DNA from: Microbacterium sp. AG1240
Lineage (GTDB): Bacteria > Actinomycetota > Actinomycetes > Actinomycetales > Microbacteriaceae
Length of the DNA stretch: 64,000 nucleotides
Direction of reading: 5' to 3'
NCBI RefSeq assembly: GCF_003635115.1
Contig: NZ_RBXJ01000003.1
Span: forward strand, 524,902 to 588,901
Of the stretch, positions 28,546 to 37,072 are shown piece after piece (the stretch's first letter is position 1; every line of letters starts with the position of its first letter). A program made the position numbers and the translations under genes. Under the pieces are notes generated by a model. The model made no database searches. It was given only the letters and a program-made list of their open reading frames with translations, and was not told the DNA's origin.

Positions 28546-29110
28546 CCTCACCGACGACGCGCGCGTGCGCGAGACGGGGGCCGTTCTCGACGAGGGGTCG
28601 TTCACCCGCATCATCGAGCCCCGCTCCGATGCGCGCCTGCCTCTCGGCGACGGGACGTGGCATCAGCTCGCCCGGGCCTATGTCTGGGTGCAGATCATTT
28701 CGACCGGGGCCTCCGCCCTCGTCGTGCTCGCGGTGGCGATCGGTCTGCAGCTGTGGCTCGACCAGCCGTGGACGTGGATCCCCGCCGGCATCGTGCTGCT
28801 CCTGTGTCTCATCTCGCTCGCGATCACGCCGCGTCAGGCGCGTTCCTACGGGTACCAGCTGCGGCGTGACGACCTCGTGTTCCGACGCGGCATCCTCTGG
28901 CAGCGCATGGTTGCGGTGCCCTACGGGCGCATGCAGCTGATCGACATCACGCACGGGCCCCTCGACCGCGGTTTCGGCATCGCGCAGCTGAAGCTCGTCA
29001 CCGCCGCCGCCTCCACCGGCGTGACCATTCCGGGACTGACGCAGAAGGCCGCCGAGAGCCTGCGCGACACCCTCGTCGACGTCGCCGAGACCCGGCGGAC
29101 CGGCCTGTGA
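28502..29110 (+). CDS. bacterial PH-domain membrane protein, YdbS-like
   Basis: A 202-residue protein with an acidic N-terminal ~45 residues, two hydrophobic helices (about 60-100) and a C-terminal bacterial PH (bPH2) domain with YQLRRDDLVFRRGILWQRMVAVPYGRMQLIDITHGPLDR-type sequence; the conserved part begins at about residue 118. Paired YdbS/YdbT proteins are linked in other bacteria to membrane integrity and bacteriocin resistance (family knowledge). ATG 28502 has GGAAGG five bases upstream. Its stop overlaps the next gene. Confidence 0.82.
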   Translation: MTNNPEATPQASPTDLTDDARVRETGAVLDEGSFTRIIEPRSDARLPLGDGTWHQLARAYVWVQIISTGASALVVLAVAIGLQLWLDQPWTWIPAGIVLLLCLISLAITPRQARSYGYQLRRDDLVFRRGILWQRMVAVPYGRMQLIDITHGPLDRGFGIAQLKLVTAAASTGVTIPGLTQKAAESLRDTLVDVAETRRTGL

Positions 29111-30795
29111 GCGAAGCCTCCGCCCCGTCCGCGCCCCCGGCAGACGAGGTGCGCTCGCCGCTCAGCGATGGCGAGTGGCACCGGATGCATCCGCTCACCC
29201 CGCTCCTGCGCGGGGGACTCTTCCTCCTCGTGGTCGGGGGTATCGCGATCGCGAACCTTCGCGAGCGGCTCGTCGAGTGGCTGCTGCCGGCGTTCGCCCC
29301 GGAACTCGCCGACGGCGAGTTGCCACCTGACCCGATCGACTACCTCGTCAGCCGTAACCTGCTGCTCATCGCCCTCCTCGCGGTGCTCGGCACCGTCGTC
29401 GTGCTGCTGCTGCTGTTCTCGCTGTCGTGGCGGTTCCACACGTTCCGCATCACCGACGACGACGTCGAGGTGCGCTCGGGCGTGCTCTTCCGCACCCATC
29501 GGCGCGCCCCGCTCGACCGCGTGCAGGGCGTCAACCTGACCCGGCCGCTCGTCGCGCGTCTGCTCGGGGTCGGGAAGCTGGAGGTCGTCGGGGCGGGGAC
29601 CGATTCGAACGTGAAGCTCGAGTACCTCTCGACGTCGGACGCCGAGACCATCCGCACCGACATCCTGCGCTTGGCATCGGGTCGTCGCCTCGGCGGGAGC
29701 GCGGCCGCACGCAGCGGCGGCACCCGCGTGAGGCAGGCCGCCTCCGCGGTCGGCGCGGGTCTGACGGGTCTCGTCGACGGCGACGACCAGGGCGACGTCG
29801 AACCCGAGTCGGTGGTGCACATCCCCGCCGGCCGCCTCATCGCCTCGCGCCTTCTCAGCGCCACGACCCTCGTGCTGATCGCGCTCATCGTGGCCATCGT
29901 GGTGGGTTCCATCGTCGGCTCGATCTGGGTGCTGTTCTCGTTCGTGCCTGCCGTCCTCGGGTTCGGCGCCTACTACGTGAGGTCGGTGACGCGGTCGCTG
30001 CGGTACTCGATCGCCCCCATGCCGAGCGGCACCCGCATCACCTTCGGCCTCTTCACGACCGTGAGCGAGACCCTGCCCCCGGGCCGCGTCCACGCCGTCG
30101 AGGTGCGCCAGTCGATCTTCTGGCGGCCGTTCGGCTGGTGGTCGATCACGGTGAACCGCCTGTCCGGCCGGTCGTCCAGCGATACGAACGCCGACCAGTT
30201 CACGACCGTGCTGCCGGTGGGAACGCGCGCCGACGTCGAGCGCGTGCTCAGGCTGCTCATGCCGGCCCTCCCCGACGAGGACTGGCCGTTCGTCTTCGAT
30301 CAGGGCATCCTCGGCCCCCGTGCCGGTGATCCGTACGCGACGACGCCCGCGCGCGCTCGGCTTCTGCGTCCGCTGTCGTGGCGGCGCAACGGCTACCTGC
30401 TGACGTCCGACGCGCTCTTTCTCCGTCGCGGTTTCATCTGGCGTGCGCTCGGCGTCTTTCCTCTGGCGCGTATGCAGAGCGTCGGGATCGCGCAGGGTCC
30501 GGTCGACCGCATGCTGGGCGTGGCGAACCTCACCGCGCACGTGGTGGCGGGATCGGTGACGACCTCCGTGGGGATCCTCGAGCTGGATGACGCGCTGCGA
30601 GGGTTCGAGGATGCTGCGCACGGGATCGTCGCCGCATCCGCCGGCGATCGCAGCCACCGGTGGGCGTCGTCCGAGCCCGATCAGACGCCCGCGGGGGAGT
30701 CCGTCGCCGAGCCCGCCGACCCGGTCGACCCCGCCCACCCGGTCGCCGAGCCTGTCGACCAGCCCGTCGAGGCGTCGGATCGGAGTCCCCGATGA
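29107..30795 (+). CDS. bacterial PH-domain membrane protein, YdbT-like
   Basis: A 562-residue protein with repeated bPH2 domains between pairs of transmembrane helices: helices near 35-55 and 78-100, a PH domain with TITDDDVEVRSGVLF-like sequence, helices near 250-295, a second divergent PH domain, and a third with YLLTSDALFLRRGFIWR. The C-terminal ~60 residues are Pro/Glu/Val-rich and unordered. The start is GTG 29107, overlapping the YdbS-like stop. The two PH genes form a conserved pair. Function is unknown beyond membrane association. Confidence 0.8.
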   Translation: MSEASAPSAPPADEVRSPLSDGEWHRMHPLTPLLRGGLFLLVVGGIAIANLRERLVEWLLPAFAPELADGELPPDPIDYLVSRNLLLIALLAVLGTVVVLLLLFSLSWRFHTFRITDDDVEVRSGVLFRTHRRAPLDRVQGVNLTRPLVARLLGVGKLEVVGAGTDSNVKLEYLSTSDAETIRTDILRLASGRRLGGSAAARSGGTRVRQAASAVGAGLTGLVDGDDQGDVEPESVVHIPAGRLIASRLLSATTLVLIALIVAIVVGSIVGSIWVLFSFVPAVLGFGAYYVRSVTRSLRYSIAPMPSGTRITFGLFTTVSETLPPGRVHAVEVRQSIFWRPFGWWSITVNRLSGRSSSDTNADQFTTVLPVGTRADVERVLRLLMPALPDEDWPFVFDQGILGPRAGDPYATTPARARLLRPLSWRRNGYLLTSDALFLRRGFIWRALGVFPLARMQSVGIAQGPVDRMLGVANLTAHVVAGSVTTSVGILELDDALRGFEDAAHGIVAASAGDRSHRWASSEPDQTPAGESVAEPADPVDPAHPVAEPVDQPVEASDRSPR

Positions 30796-31520
30796 GCGGG
30801 CCGGGGCGCGACGGACGACTCGGCGTCGGCATCATCGGAGCGGGCAAGGTCGGACCCGTGATCGGATCGGCGCTCGCCGGCGCGGGGCACGCTCTCGTGG
30901 GCATCACCTCCGGGTCCGACGACGACCGGGTCGAGGCCATCCTCCCGGGTGTGCCGGTGCTGGCCGCCGACGAGGTCGTGCGCCGCAGTGAGCTCGTCGT
31001 GATCGCCGTGCCCCACGACGAGCTCGCCGGCCTCGTCGCCGGTCTCGCGGAGGTCGGAGCGTGGCAGCCGGGCCAGCTCGTCCTCCACACCGACGCCGCG
31101 CACGGCATCGCGGTGCTCGAACCGGCTCTGCGATCCGGCGCGATCCCGCTGGCGATCCATCCGGCGATCAGCTTCACGGGCACCTCGATAGACCTGCGGG
31201 CCCTCAGCCAGGGCTACGCCGCCGTCACCGCGCCGGGGCCCGTGCTGCCCATCGCCCAGGCGCTCGCGGTCGAGCTGGGGTGCGAGCCGGTCGTCGTCGC
31301 CGATGCCGATCGGCCCGCGTACGCCGAGGCGATCGCGACGGCCACGGAGTTCTCGCGCTCGATCGTGCGACAGGCGGCGGGCATGCTCACCCGCCTCGGC
31401 GTCGAGAACGCGGGAGGGTATCTCTCCGCCCTCGTGCGTTCGACCGTCGACCAGGCGCTCGCCGAGGGAGCGCCCCCGCACAGGGACCCGCTCGGTCCCG
31501 ACGCTACGATCGACGGATGA
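30792..31520 (+). CDS. Rossmann-fold plus DUF2520 oxidoreductase-like protein
   Basis: A 242-residue protein with an N-terminal NAD(P)-binding motif GVGIIGAGKVGPVIGSAL and VVIAVPHDEL, then a helical C-terminal DUF2520 domain with HPAISFTGTS at the junction and AGGYLSALVRSTVDQAL near the end. The fold resembles ketopantoate and 6-phosphogluconate-type reductases. Its position directly before panC, with a 4-base ATGA overlap, suggests a reductive step in or near pantothenate synthesis, for example making pantoate; this is inference. ATG 30792 also overlaps the upstream stop. Confidence 0.78.
   Translation: MSGPGRDGRLGVGIIGAGKVGPVIGSALAGAGHALVGITSGSDDDRVEAILPGVPVLAADEVVRRSELVVIAVPHDELAGLVAGLAEVGAWQPGQLVLHTDAAHGIAVLEPALRSGAIPLAIHPAISFTGTSIDLRALSQGYAAVTAPGPVLPIAQALAVELGCEPVVVADADRPAYAEAIATATEFSRSIVRQAAGMLTRLGVENAGGYLSALVRSTVDQALAEGAPPHRDPLGPDATIDG
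31505..31510 (+). promoter_or_regulatory. -10 hexamer, internal leaderless promoter of panC
   Basis: TACGAT within the end of the DUF2520 gene, six bases before the panC ATG at 31517. It would allow panC expression apart from the long operon. Confidence 0.4.
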
Positions 31521-32368
31521 TCCGCTCCCTCGACGCGCTGCGTTCCCGCCTCACCGAGCTGCGCTCGGGCGCCGAAGGCGGCAGCGCGTCGGTCGCGCTG
31601 GTGTCGACGCTCGGCGCCCTCCACGACGCCCACGTCGACCTCGTCGAGCGGGCTCGGGAGAGCGCCGACCTCGTGGTCGTCGCGTCGTTCGTGAACCCCC
31701 TGCGCTTCCGCACCTCCGCAGACGTCGAGGCCTATCCGGTGCGACGCGCGCAGGACGACGCGCTCCTCGACAGGCTCGGCGTCGACGTCGTGTTCGCACC
31801 CGACGCGGCGGAGATCCTTCCCGCGGGCATCGCGACCACGCGCGTCTCTGCCGGAGACCTCGGCCTCCGCTACGAGGGGCGCACGCGGCCGTACTACTTC
31901 GACGGCCTGCTCACGGCCGAGGCCATCCTCTTCCACCTGATCCGGCCCGATGTCGCGGTCTACGGCGAGCGCGATCTGCAGCGTGTCTTCCTCGTGCGAC
32001 GGATGATCCGCGATCTCTTCTTCGACATCGAGGTCGCCACCGTGCCGACCGTGCGCAGCGACGACGGGCTGCCGATCTCGAGCCGTGTCGCCCTGCTCGA
32101 ACCCGCCGATCGTCGGGCCGCCGCGCTCCTGCCGCGCGCCCTCGAGGCTGCCGCGTCGAACGCCGATCGCGGTGTCGACGCGTGCATCGCGGCGGCGCAG
32201 TCGTCGCTCATGGGTGAGGAGCGCATCCGCCTCGAGTACCTGAACGTCGTCGATCCGGCGACCTTCCTCCCGGTCGACGAGGCGCACTCCGGGCGCGCTC
32301 TCGCGCTCATCGCGGCGACCGTCGCCGGGCACCGCTTCATCGACAACGCCGAGATCTCGCTGCCCTGA
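31517..32368 (+). CDS. panC: PanC-like pantoate--beta-alanine ligase with altered substrate site
   Basis: A 283-residue member of the pantothenate synthetase family, which joins pantoate and beta-alanine using ATP. HDAH (His36, His39), VPTVRSDDGLPISSR and Asp153 of the ATP site are kept. By alignment from memory to the mycobacterial enzyme, the two pantoate-binding Gln are Arg here (Arg63 in FVNPLRF, Arg156 in GERDLQR), the Lys of GEKD is Arg152, the His before FxGV is Tyr127, and SSRN is SSRV. It could be a diverged true PanC or an enzyme with another acid substrate. ATG 31517 overlaps the DUF2520 stop. Confidence 0.8.
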   Translation: MIRSLDALRSRLTELRSGAEGGSASVALVSTLGALHDAHVDLVERARESADLVVVASFVNPLRFRTSADVEAYPVRRAQDDALLDRLGVDVVFAPDAAEILPAGIATTRVSAGDLGLRYEGRTRPYYFDGLLTAEAILFHLIRPDVAVYGERDLQRVFLVRRMIRDLFFDIEVATVPTVRSDDGLPISSRVALLEPADRRAAALLPRALEAAASNADRGVDACIAAAQSSLMGEERIRLEYLNVVDPATFLPVDEAHSGRALALIAATVAGHRFIDNAEISLP

Positions 32369-32417
32369 GGCGGCCCTCGGGCGAGGGGCAGCGCCCGAGT
32401 CGGTCGACGCCGCTCGG

Positions 32418-32423
32418 TAGGAT
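32418..32423 (+). promoter_or_regulatory. -10 hexamer, leaderless lysS transcript
   Basis: TAGGAT followed by seven bases and the ATG at 32431, giving lysS its own promoter after the folate-pantothenate chain. Confidence 0.5.
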
Positions 32424-32430
32424 CGAGAGC

Positions 32431-33948
32431 ATGACCGACGCCCCCGACGCCGCCCCTGAAACGCCCGACGACGACGTCATCGAGCAGAAGGCCGTGCGTC
32501 TCGCCAAGCGCGAGCGGCTGCTGGCCGAGCGGACGGATGCTGCGGGCGGGCCCTACCCGGTGACGGTGCCCGTCACCGACACCATCCCCGCGCTGCGCGA
32601 GCGGTTCGCCGCTCTCGAGGCGGGCGACGAGACGGGCGTGACGGCCGCCGTCGCCGGGCGCATCGTCTTCAGCCGCAACACCGGCAAGCTCTGCTTCGCC
32701 TCGCTGCAATCGGGCGACGGCAGCCGCATCCAGGCGATGGTCTCGCTGGCGTCGGTGGGCGAGGAGTCGCTCCAGGCGTGGAAGGAACTCGTCGACCTCG
32801 GTGACCACGTCTACGTCTCGGGCGAGGTGATCTCGAGCCGCCGCGGCGAGCTGTCGATCATGGTGGCCGACTGGCGCATCGCCGCGAAGGCCGTGCTGCC
32901 GCTTCCGAACCTGCACTCCGAGCTCAGCGAGGAGAGCCGGGTGCGCAGCCGCTTCCTCGACCTCATCGTGCGCGACCGCGCCCGCGAGACCGTGCTCGCC
33001 CGCGCGAAGGTCAACGCGAGCCTGCGGCAGACGTTCTCGGGTCACGACTTCGTCGAGGTCGAGACGCCCATGCTCCAGGTGCAGCACGGCGGTGCCAGCG
33101 CTCGCCCGTTCGTGACGCGCTCGAACGCCTTCGACACCGAGCTGTTCCTCCGCATCGCTCCCGAGCTCTTCCTCAAGCGCGCCGTCGTCGGCGGCATCGA
33201 CCGCGTGTTCGAGATCAACCGCAACTTCCGCAACGAGGGCGCCGACTCCACCCACAGCCCCGAGTTCGCGATGCTCGAGGCCTACCAGTCGTATTCCGAC
33301 TACAACGGCATCGCCGATCTGACGCAGGAGCTCGTGCAGAACGCGGCGATCGCGGTGGCCGGGTCGACCACCGTCACCTGGGCGGACGGCACGGAGTACG
33401 ACCTGGGCGGTCAGTGGGACCGCATCTCGATGTACGCGTCGCTGTCCGACGCATCCGGCCGCTCCATCACCCCCGAGACGACGGCCGACGACCTCGCCGC
33501 CTTCGCGTCGGAGGTCGGCGTCGACGAGCCCGCGCACCCGACGCACGGCAAGTGGGTGGAGGAGCTCTGGGAGCACTTCGTGAAGCCCTCGCTGACGCGG
33601 CCCACCTTCGTCATGGACTTCCCCGTCGACACGAGCCCCCTGGTGCGCGAGCACCGTTCCATCGCCGGGGTCGTCGAGAAGTGGGACCTCTACGTGCGCG
33701 GCTTCGAGCTGGCCACCGGGTACTCCGAGCTGATCGACCCGGTGATCCAGCGCGAGCGCTTCGTCGAGCAGGCGCAGCTCGCGGCTCGCGGCGACGTCGA
33801 GGCGATGCGCATCGACGAGGAGTTCCTGCGGGCACTCGAGCACGGCATGCCGCCCACCGGCGGCATGGGCATGGGGATCGACCGTCTGCTCATGGCGATC
33901 ACGGGCCTCGGCATCCGCGAGACGATCCTCTTCCCGCTCGTCAAGTAA
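32431..33948 (+). CDS. lysS: lysyl-tRNA synthetase, class II
   Basis: A 505-residue class IIb aminoacyl-tRNA synthetase charging tRNA-Lys. An OB-fold anticodon-binding domain (about 60-170) precedes the catalytic domain with motif 1 near FVEVETPMLQ, motif 2 near FEINRNFRNEGADSTHSPEF and motif 3 GMGMGIDRLLMAI near the end. Acidic residues fill the first ~15 positions. ATG 32431 is supported by TAGGAT seven bases upstream, so the mRNA is probably leaderless. It ends 15 bp from the convergent DUF4192 gene. Confidence 0.96.
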   Translation: MTDAPDAAPETPDDDVIEQKAVRLAKRERLLAERTDAAGGPYPVTVPVTDTIPALRERFAALEAGDETGVTAAVAGRIVFSRNTGKLCFASLQSGDGSRIQAMVSLASVGEESLQAWKELVDLGDHVYVSGEVISSRRGELSIMVADWRIAAKAVLPLPNLHSELSEESRVRSRFLDLIVRDRARETVLARAKVNASLRQTFSGHDFVEVETPMLQVQHGGASARPFVTRSNAFDTELFLRIAPELFLKRAVVGGIDRVFEINRNFRNEGADSTHSPEFAMLEAYQSYSDYNGIADLTQELVQNAAIAVAGSTTVTWADGTEYDLGGQWDRISMYASLSDASGRSITPETTADDLAAFASEVGVDEPAHPTHGKWVEELWEHFVKPSLTRPTFVMDFPVDTSPLVREHRSIAGVVEKWDLYVRGFELATGYSELIDPVIQRERFVEQAQLAARGDVEAMRIDEEFLRALEHGMPPTGGMGMGIDRLLMAITGLGIRETILFPLVK

Positions 33949-33963
33949 TCGCACCCGGCCGCC

Positions 33964-35127
33964 TCAGATCACCTGCGTGACCGGCCCGCGCGGCACCGGG
34001 CGTTCGAAGACCCACTCGGGCAGGTGCGCGTTCGCGACGAAGGTCAGCACGATCCCGCTGAGACCGTGCGCGGGGTCGATCTTCACGGCCTCCTCGGCGT
34101 AGGCCGCGGCGTGGGTCGATCGGCCGAGCGCCCACGACAACCAGGCGCACGCGGCCAGTGCGCCCGGCCGATCGTCGCGCGGAACGGCGGCGGCGATCCG
34201 TCGCGACAGTTCGAGGGCGAGGCCCAGCCTCTCCGGATCGGGGCGCGGCCCTTCTCCCCACATCGACGCCGCGAGTTCGTCGGGATACGCCTCGCCGTCC
34301 TGCCAACGAAGCTGCGCCTCGGCGGCACGGTCTCCGGCCTCGAGGCCGCGGCACCACTGCGTGAGAGCGATGTCTCGGAGCGCCGGCCGCGCGAGCGACC
34401 ACCCGAGGGCCGCGGCCTGGAAGGCGTCGAGACGGGAGGGATCCCAGTCGAGGGCGTCCTCGAGCAGGAGGGGGAGGTCGTCGAGAGCCTCCGCGGCGGC
34501 GAGGGCGCGCGGGTCGATCCGCGCGGGGTCGTCGGGCAGGTCGGGGTCGGCCCAGGTCTCGTTCTGCAGCACCGACACCGCGAACGACAGATCGTGAAGC
34601 GCTCGTCCGACGCGTTCCTTCTCGGCGAGATCCACCGGCGGCAGCGTGTGGCCGGTCGACTGATCGCCCGGGTCGAGCGGAAGGTCGTCGAGCTCCGCGC
34701 GATCCAGGCGGAGCTCGGCGAGGTCGCGCCCCTCCGGCGGGCATCCGGGGTCGACGTACGACCCCCAGCCGTCTGATGCGACGCAGAGCGCGTCGCGGAC
34801 GTCGAGACCGCAGATGTCGGCCCGGGCCAGCAGCGCACTCATCAGGCGGTCGTGGGGAAGGCCCTCGCACTCCGCGAAGCCGGCATCGGTGTAGACGACG
34901 GGCGCCAGGGCGTCGGCCGTCGCGATCCGGCAGATCAGCCCGATGAAGGTGGAGGCCACCCGCTCGACGTCGTCGGTGTCGTCGGGGAGGTCGAGTCGCA
35001 TCACACCCAGTGTGCGATTGCCCGCGAACGGTACGAGAACGAGGCTTCGCGAGGGGGAGAAGCCCGCGAGGCGGGGGACCAGGGCGAGGAAGTCGGCGGC
35101 GGTGGTGGCCTTGAAGATCGGGGTCAT
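33964..35127 (-). CDS. DUF4192 domain protein
   Basis: A 387-residue soluble protein. The start FKATTAADFLALVPRLAGFSPSRSLVLVPF and later GLDVRDALCVASDGWGSY resemble the DUF4192 family, common in actinobacteria and without known function. The C-terminal third is helical with TPR-like spacing (DRPGALAACAWLSWALGR, HAAAYAEEAVKIDP). ATG 35127 is preferred since earlier codons lie in a region antisense to nothing conserved and lack a ribosome-binding site. It stands alone between lysS and a small divergent gene. Confidence 0.75.
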   Translation of the reverse strand: MTPIFKATTAADFLALVPRLAGFSPSRSLVLVPFAGNRTLGVMRLDLPDDTDDVERVASTFIGLICRIATADALAPVVYTDAGFAECEGLPHDRLMSALLARADICGLDVRDALCVASDGWGSYVDPGCPPEGRDLAELRLDRAELDDLPLDPGDQSTGHTLPPVDLAEKERVGRALHDLSFAVSVLQNETWADPDLPDDPARIDPRALAAAEALDDLPLLLEDALDWDPSRLDAFQAAALGWSLARPALRDIALTQWCRGLEAGDRAAEAQLRWQDGEAYPDELAASMWGEGPRPDPERLGLALELSRRIAAAVPRDDRPGALAACAWLSWALGRSTHAAAYAEEAVKIDPAHGLSGIVLTFVANAHLPEWVFERPVPRGPVTQVI

Positions 35128-35231
35128 GCACCCACCGTCGTGCGCGGCGCACCCGCCGACGCCGGTGCGGGGCGCGGATGTGGAGGAGTACCGGGATCGC
35201 ACCGCTTGGGGAGGAGGCGCTGAACAGCGCG

Positions 35232-35237
35232 TATCCT
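35232..35237 (+). promoter_or_regulatory. -10 hexamer of a leaderless 65-aa gene
   Basis: TATCCT followed by six bases and GTG at 35244. This spacing is the reason for choosing the GTG over other codons. Confidence 0.5.
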
Positions 35238-35243
35238 TGGGAT

Positions 35244-35441
35244 GTGGACTCCTACGCCGCCGCCGTGATCTGGTCGCTCCTGCCGACCGTGGTGGTGTCG
35301 GTCGTGTTCTACTTCGTGATCCGCAACGTCATCCGCATGGATCGCACCGAGCGCAAGGTCTACGCGAAGATCGAGGCCGAGGAGCGCGCCAAGCGCGGAC
35401 TCGCCCCCGTCTCCTCCTCCGCGCCGTCCGCCGACAGCTGA
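35244..35441 (+). CDS. 65-residue single-helix membrane protein
   Basis: A short protein starting at GTG: one hydrophobic helix (about 5-27, AAAVIWSLLPTVVVSVVFYF), then RNVIRMDRTERKVYAKIEAEERAKRG, a charged helix, and a Ser/Pro tail. It resembles small actinobacterial membrane proteins with a cytoplasmic helix; no function is known. The predicted leaderless promoter supports the start. Cardiolipin synthase follows 78 bp downstream and could be in the same transcript, although it has its own TACGCT hexamer. Confidence 0.7.
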   Translation: MDSYAAAVIWSLLPTVVVSVVFYFVIRNVIRMDRTERKVYAKIEAEERAKRGLAPVSSSAPSADS

Positions 35442-35519
35442 GCCGGCCCACCCCGCCCGCGGCGCGGGCTCGCGCCCTCGCGCCGCTACGCTGAGGGCAG
35501 CAGCTCGCCGGGAGGTCTC

Positions 35520-36986
35520 GTGATCAGCATCACGTTCGACGCGACGTGGTGGGTCGTCACGATCTTCGTCGCCGATCTGATCATCCGCGTCGCCGCCATC
35601 ATCATCGTGCCCCGCAACCGACGGCCCACGGCCGCGATGGCGTGGCTGCTCGCGATCTACTTCATCCCGTTCATCGGGGTGCTGCTGTTCCTCCTCATCG
35701 GCAACCCTCGGTTGCCCAGGAAGCTCCGCCGCAAGCAGGCGGCGATCAACGAGTACCTCCACGACACGAGCGACTCGCTCGACTTCGGAACGCTCCGCCC
35801 GGATGCCCCGCACTGGTTCACCGCGCTGGTGGCCATGAACCGCAACCTCGGTGCGATGCCCCTGGCCGGCGACAACGACGCGCGCATCATCCACGACTAT
35901 CAGGAGAGCCTCGACGCGATGGCCGAGGCCATCGGCCGCGCCGAGCGGTACGTGCACGTCGAGTTCTACATCCTGCAATCGGATGCGGCGACCGACGGCT
36001 TCTTCCGCGCTCTCGAGCAGGCCGCGGCGCGAGGCGTCGTCGTCCGCGTGCTGCTGGATCACTGGGCGAACCGCGGCAAACCCTTCTACACGCAGACCCT
36101 CGCGCGATTGGACGCGATGGGGGCGCGATGGCACCTCCTGCTCCCGGTGCAGCCGCTCAAAGGCAAGTACCAGCGACCCGACCTCCGCAATCACCGCAAG
36201 CTCCTCGTCATCGACGGCGACCTCGCGTACATGGGTTCGCAGAACGTCACCGATTCCACGTACAACCTGCCGAAGAACATCCGCCGGGGCCTGCACTGGG
36301 TCGACCTCATGGTGCGCGTGCAGGGTCCGGTCGTCGCGAGCATCAACGCCGTCTTCCTGAGCGACTGGTACAGCGAGACCGACGAGATCCTCACCGACGA
36401 GATCGACATCGCCAGCGTGCAGTCGGGCCCCGGCGACCTCGACTGCCAGATCGTGCCGTCCGGCCCGGGGTTCGATTTCCAGAACAACCTGAAGCTGTTC
36501 CTCGGCCTCCTCCTCGCCGCCGAGAAGAAGATCATCATCGTCAGCCCGTACTTCGTGCCCGATGAGGCTCTGCTGCTGGCGATCACGACCGCGTGCCAGA
36601 AGGGCGTGCACGTCGAGCTGTTCGTCTCCGAGGAGGGCGATCAGGCCATGGTCTACCACGCGCAGCGGAGCTACTACGAGGCGCTCCTGCGGGCGGGCGT
36701 GAAGATCTGGATGTACCGGAGGCCCTACATCCTGCATTCCAAGAGCCTCACGATCGACGACGACGTCGCCGTCATCGGATCGAGCAACATGGACATGCGC
36801 TCCTTCGGTCTCAACCTCGAGATCTCGATGCTCATCCGCGGCGACGAGTTCGTCCGCGATCTCCGTGCCGTCGAGGACATGTACCGCGACCTCAGTCGCG
36901 AGCTCACGATGGAGGAGTGGCGCACACAGCCGCTGCGTTCCACGGTGCTCGACAACCTCGCCAGGCTCACCTCCGCGCTGCAGTAG
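35520..36986 (+). CDS. cls: cardiolipin synthase, phospholipase D type
   Basis: A 488-residue membrane-bound enzyme that condenses two phosphatidylglycerol molecules to cardiolipin. Two N-terminal helices (about 8-28 and 38-58, the PLDc_N region) are followed by two HKD motifs: NHRKLLVID with His225, Lys227, Asp232 and LHSKSLTID with His406, Lys408, Asp413. Length and layout are standard for bacterial ClsA. The start is GTG 35520 with GGGAGG eight bases upstream. TACGCT about 30 bases upstream may be its -10. Confidence 0.93.
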   Translation: MISITFDATWWVVTIFVADLIIRVAAIIIVPRNRRPTAAMAWLLAIYFIPFIGVLLFLLIGNPRLPRKLRRKQAAINEYLHDTSDSLDFGTLRPDAPHWFTALVAMNRNLGAMPLAGDNDARIIHDYQESLDAMAEAIGRAERYVHVEFYILQSDAATDGFFRALEQAAARGVVVRVLLDHWANRGKPFYTQTLARLDAMGARWHLLLPVQPLKGKYQRPDLRNHRKLLVIDGDLAYMGSQNVTDSTYNLPKNIRRGLHWVDLMVRVQGPVVASINAVFLSDWYSETDEILTDEIDIASVQSGPGDLDCQIVPSGPGFDFQNNLKLFLGLLLAAEKKIIIVSPYFVPDEALLLAITTACQKGVHVELFVSEEGDQAMVYHAQRSYYEALLRAGVKIWMYRRPYILHSKSLTIDDDVAVIGSSNMDMRSFGLNLEISMLIRGDEFVRDLRAVEDMYRDLSRELTMEEWRTQPLRSTVLDNLARLTSALQ

Positions 36987-37072
36987 AGCGCAGCATCCGC
37001 GCCCTCCGTCGTGCGTCGCCGGGCCTTTCTGTGCAGGATGGGAGGACGCCCCGACCCGGAAGGTCCGCCTCC

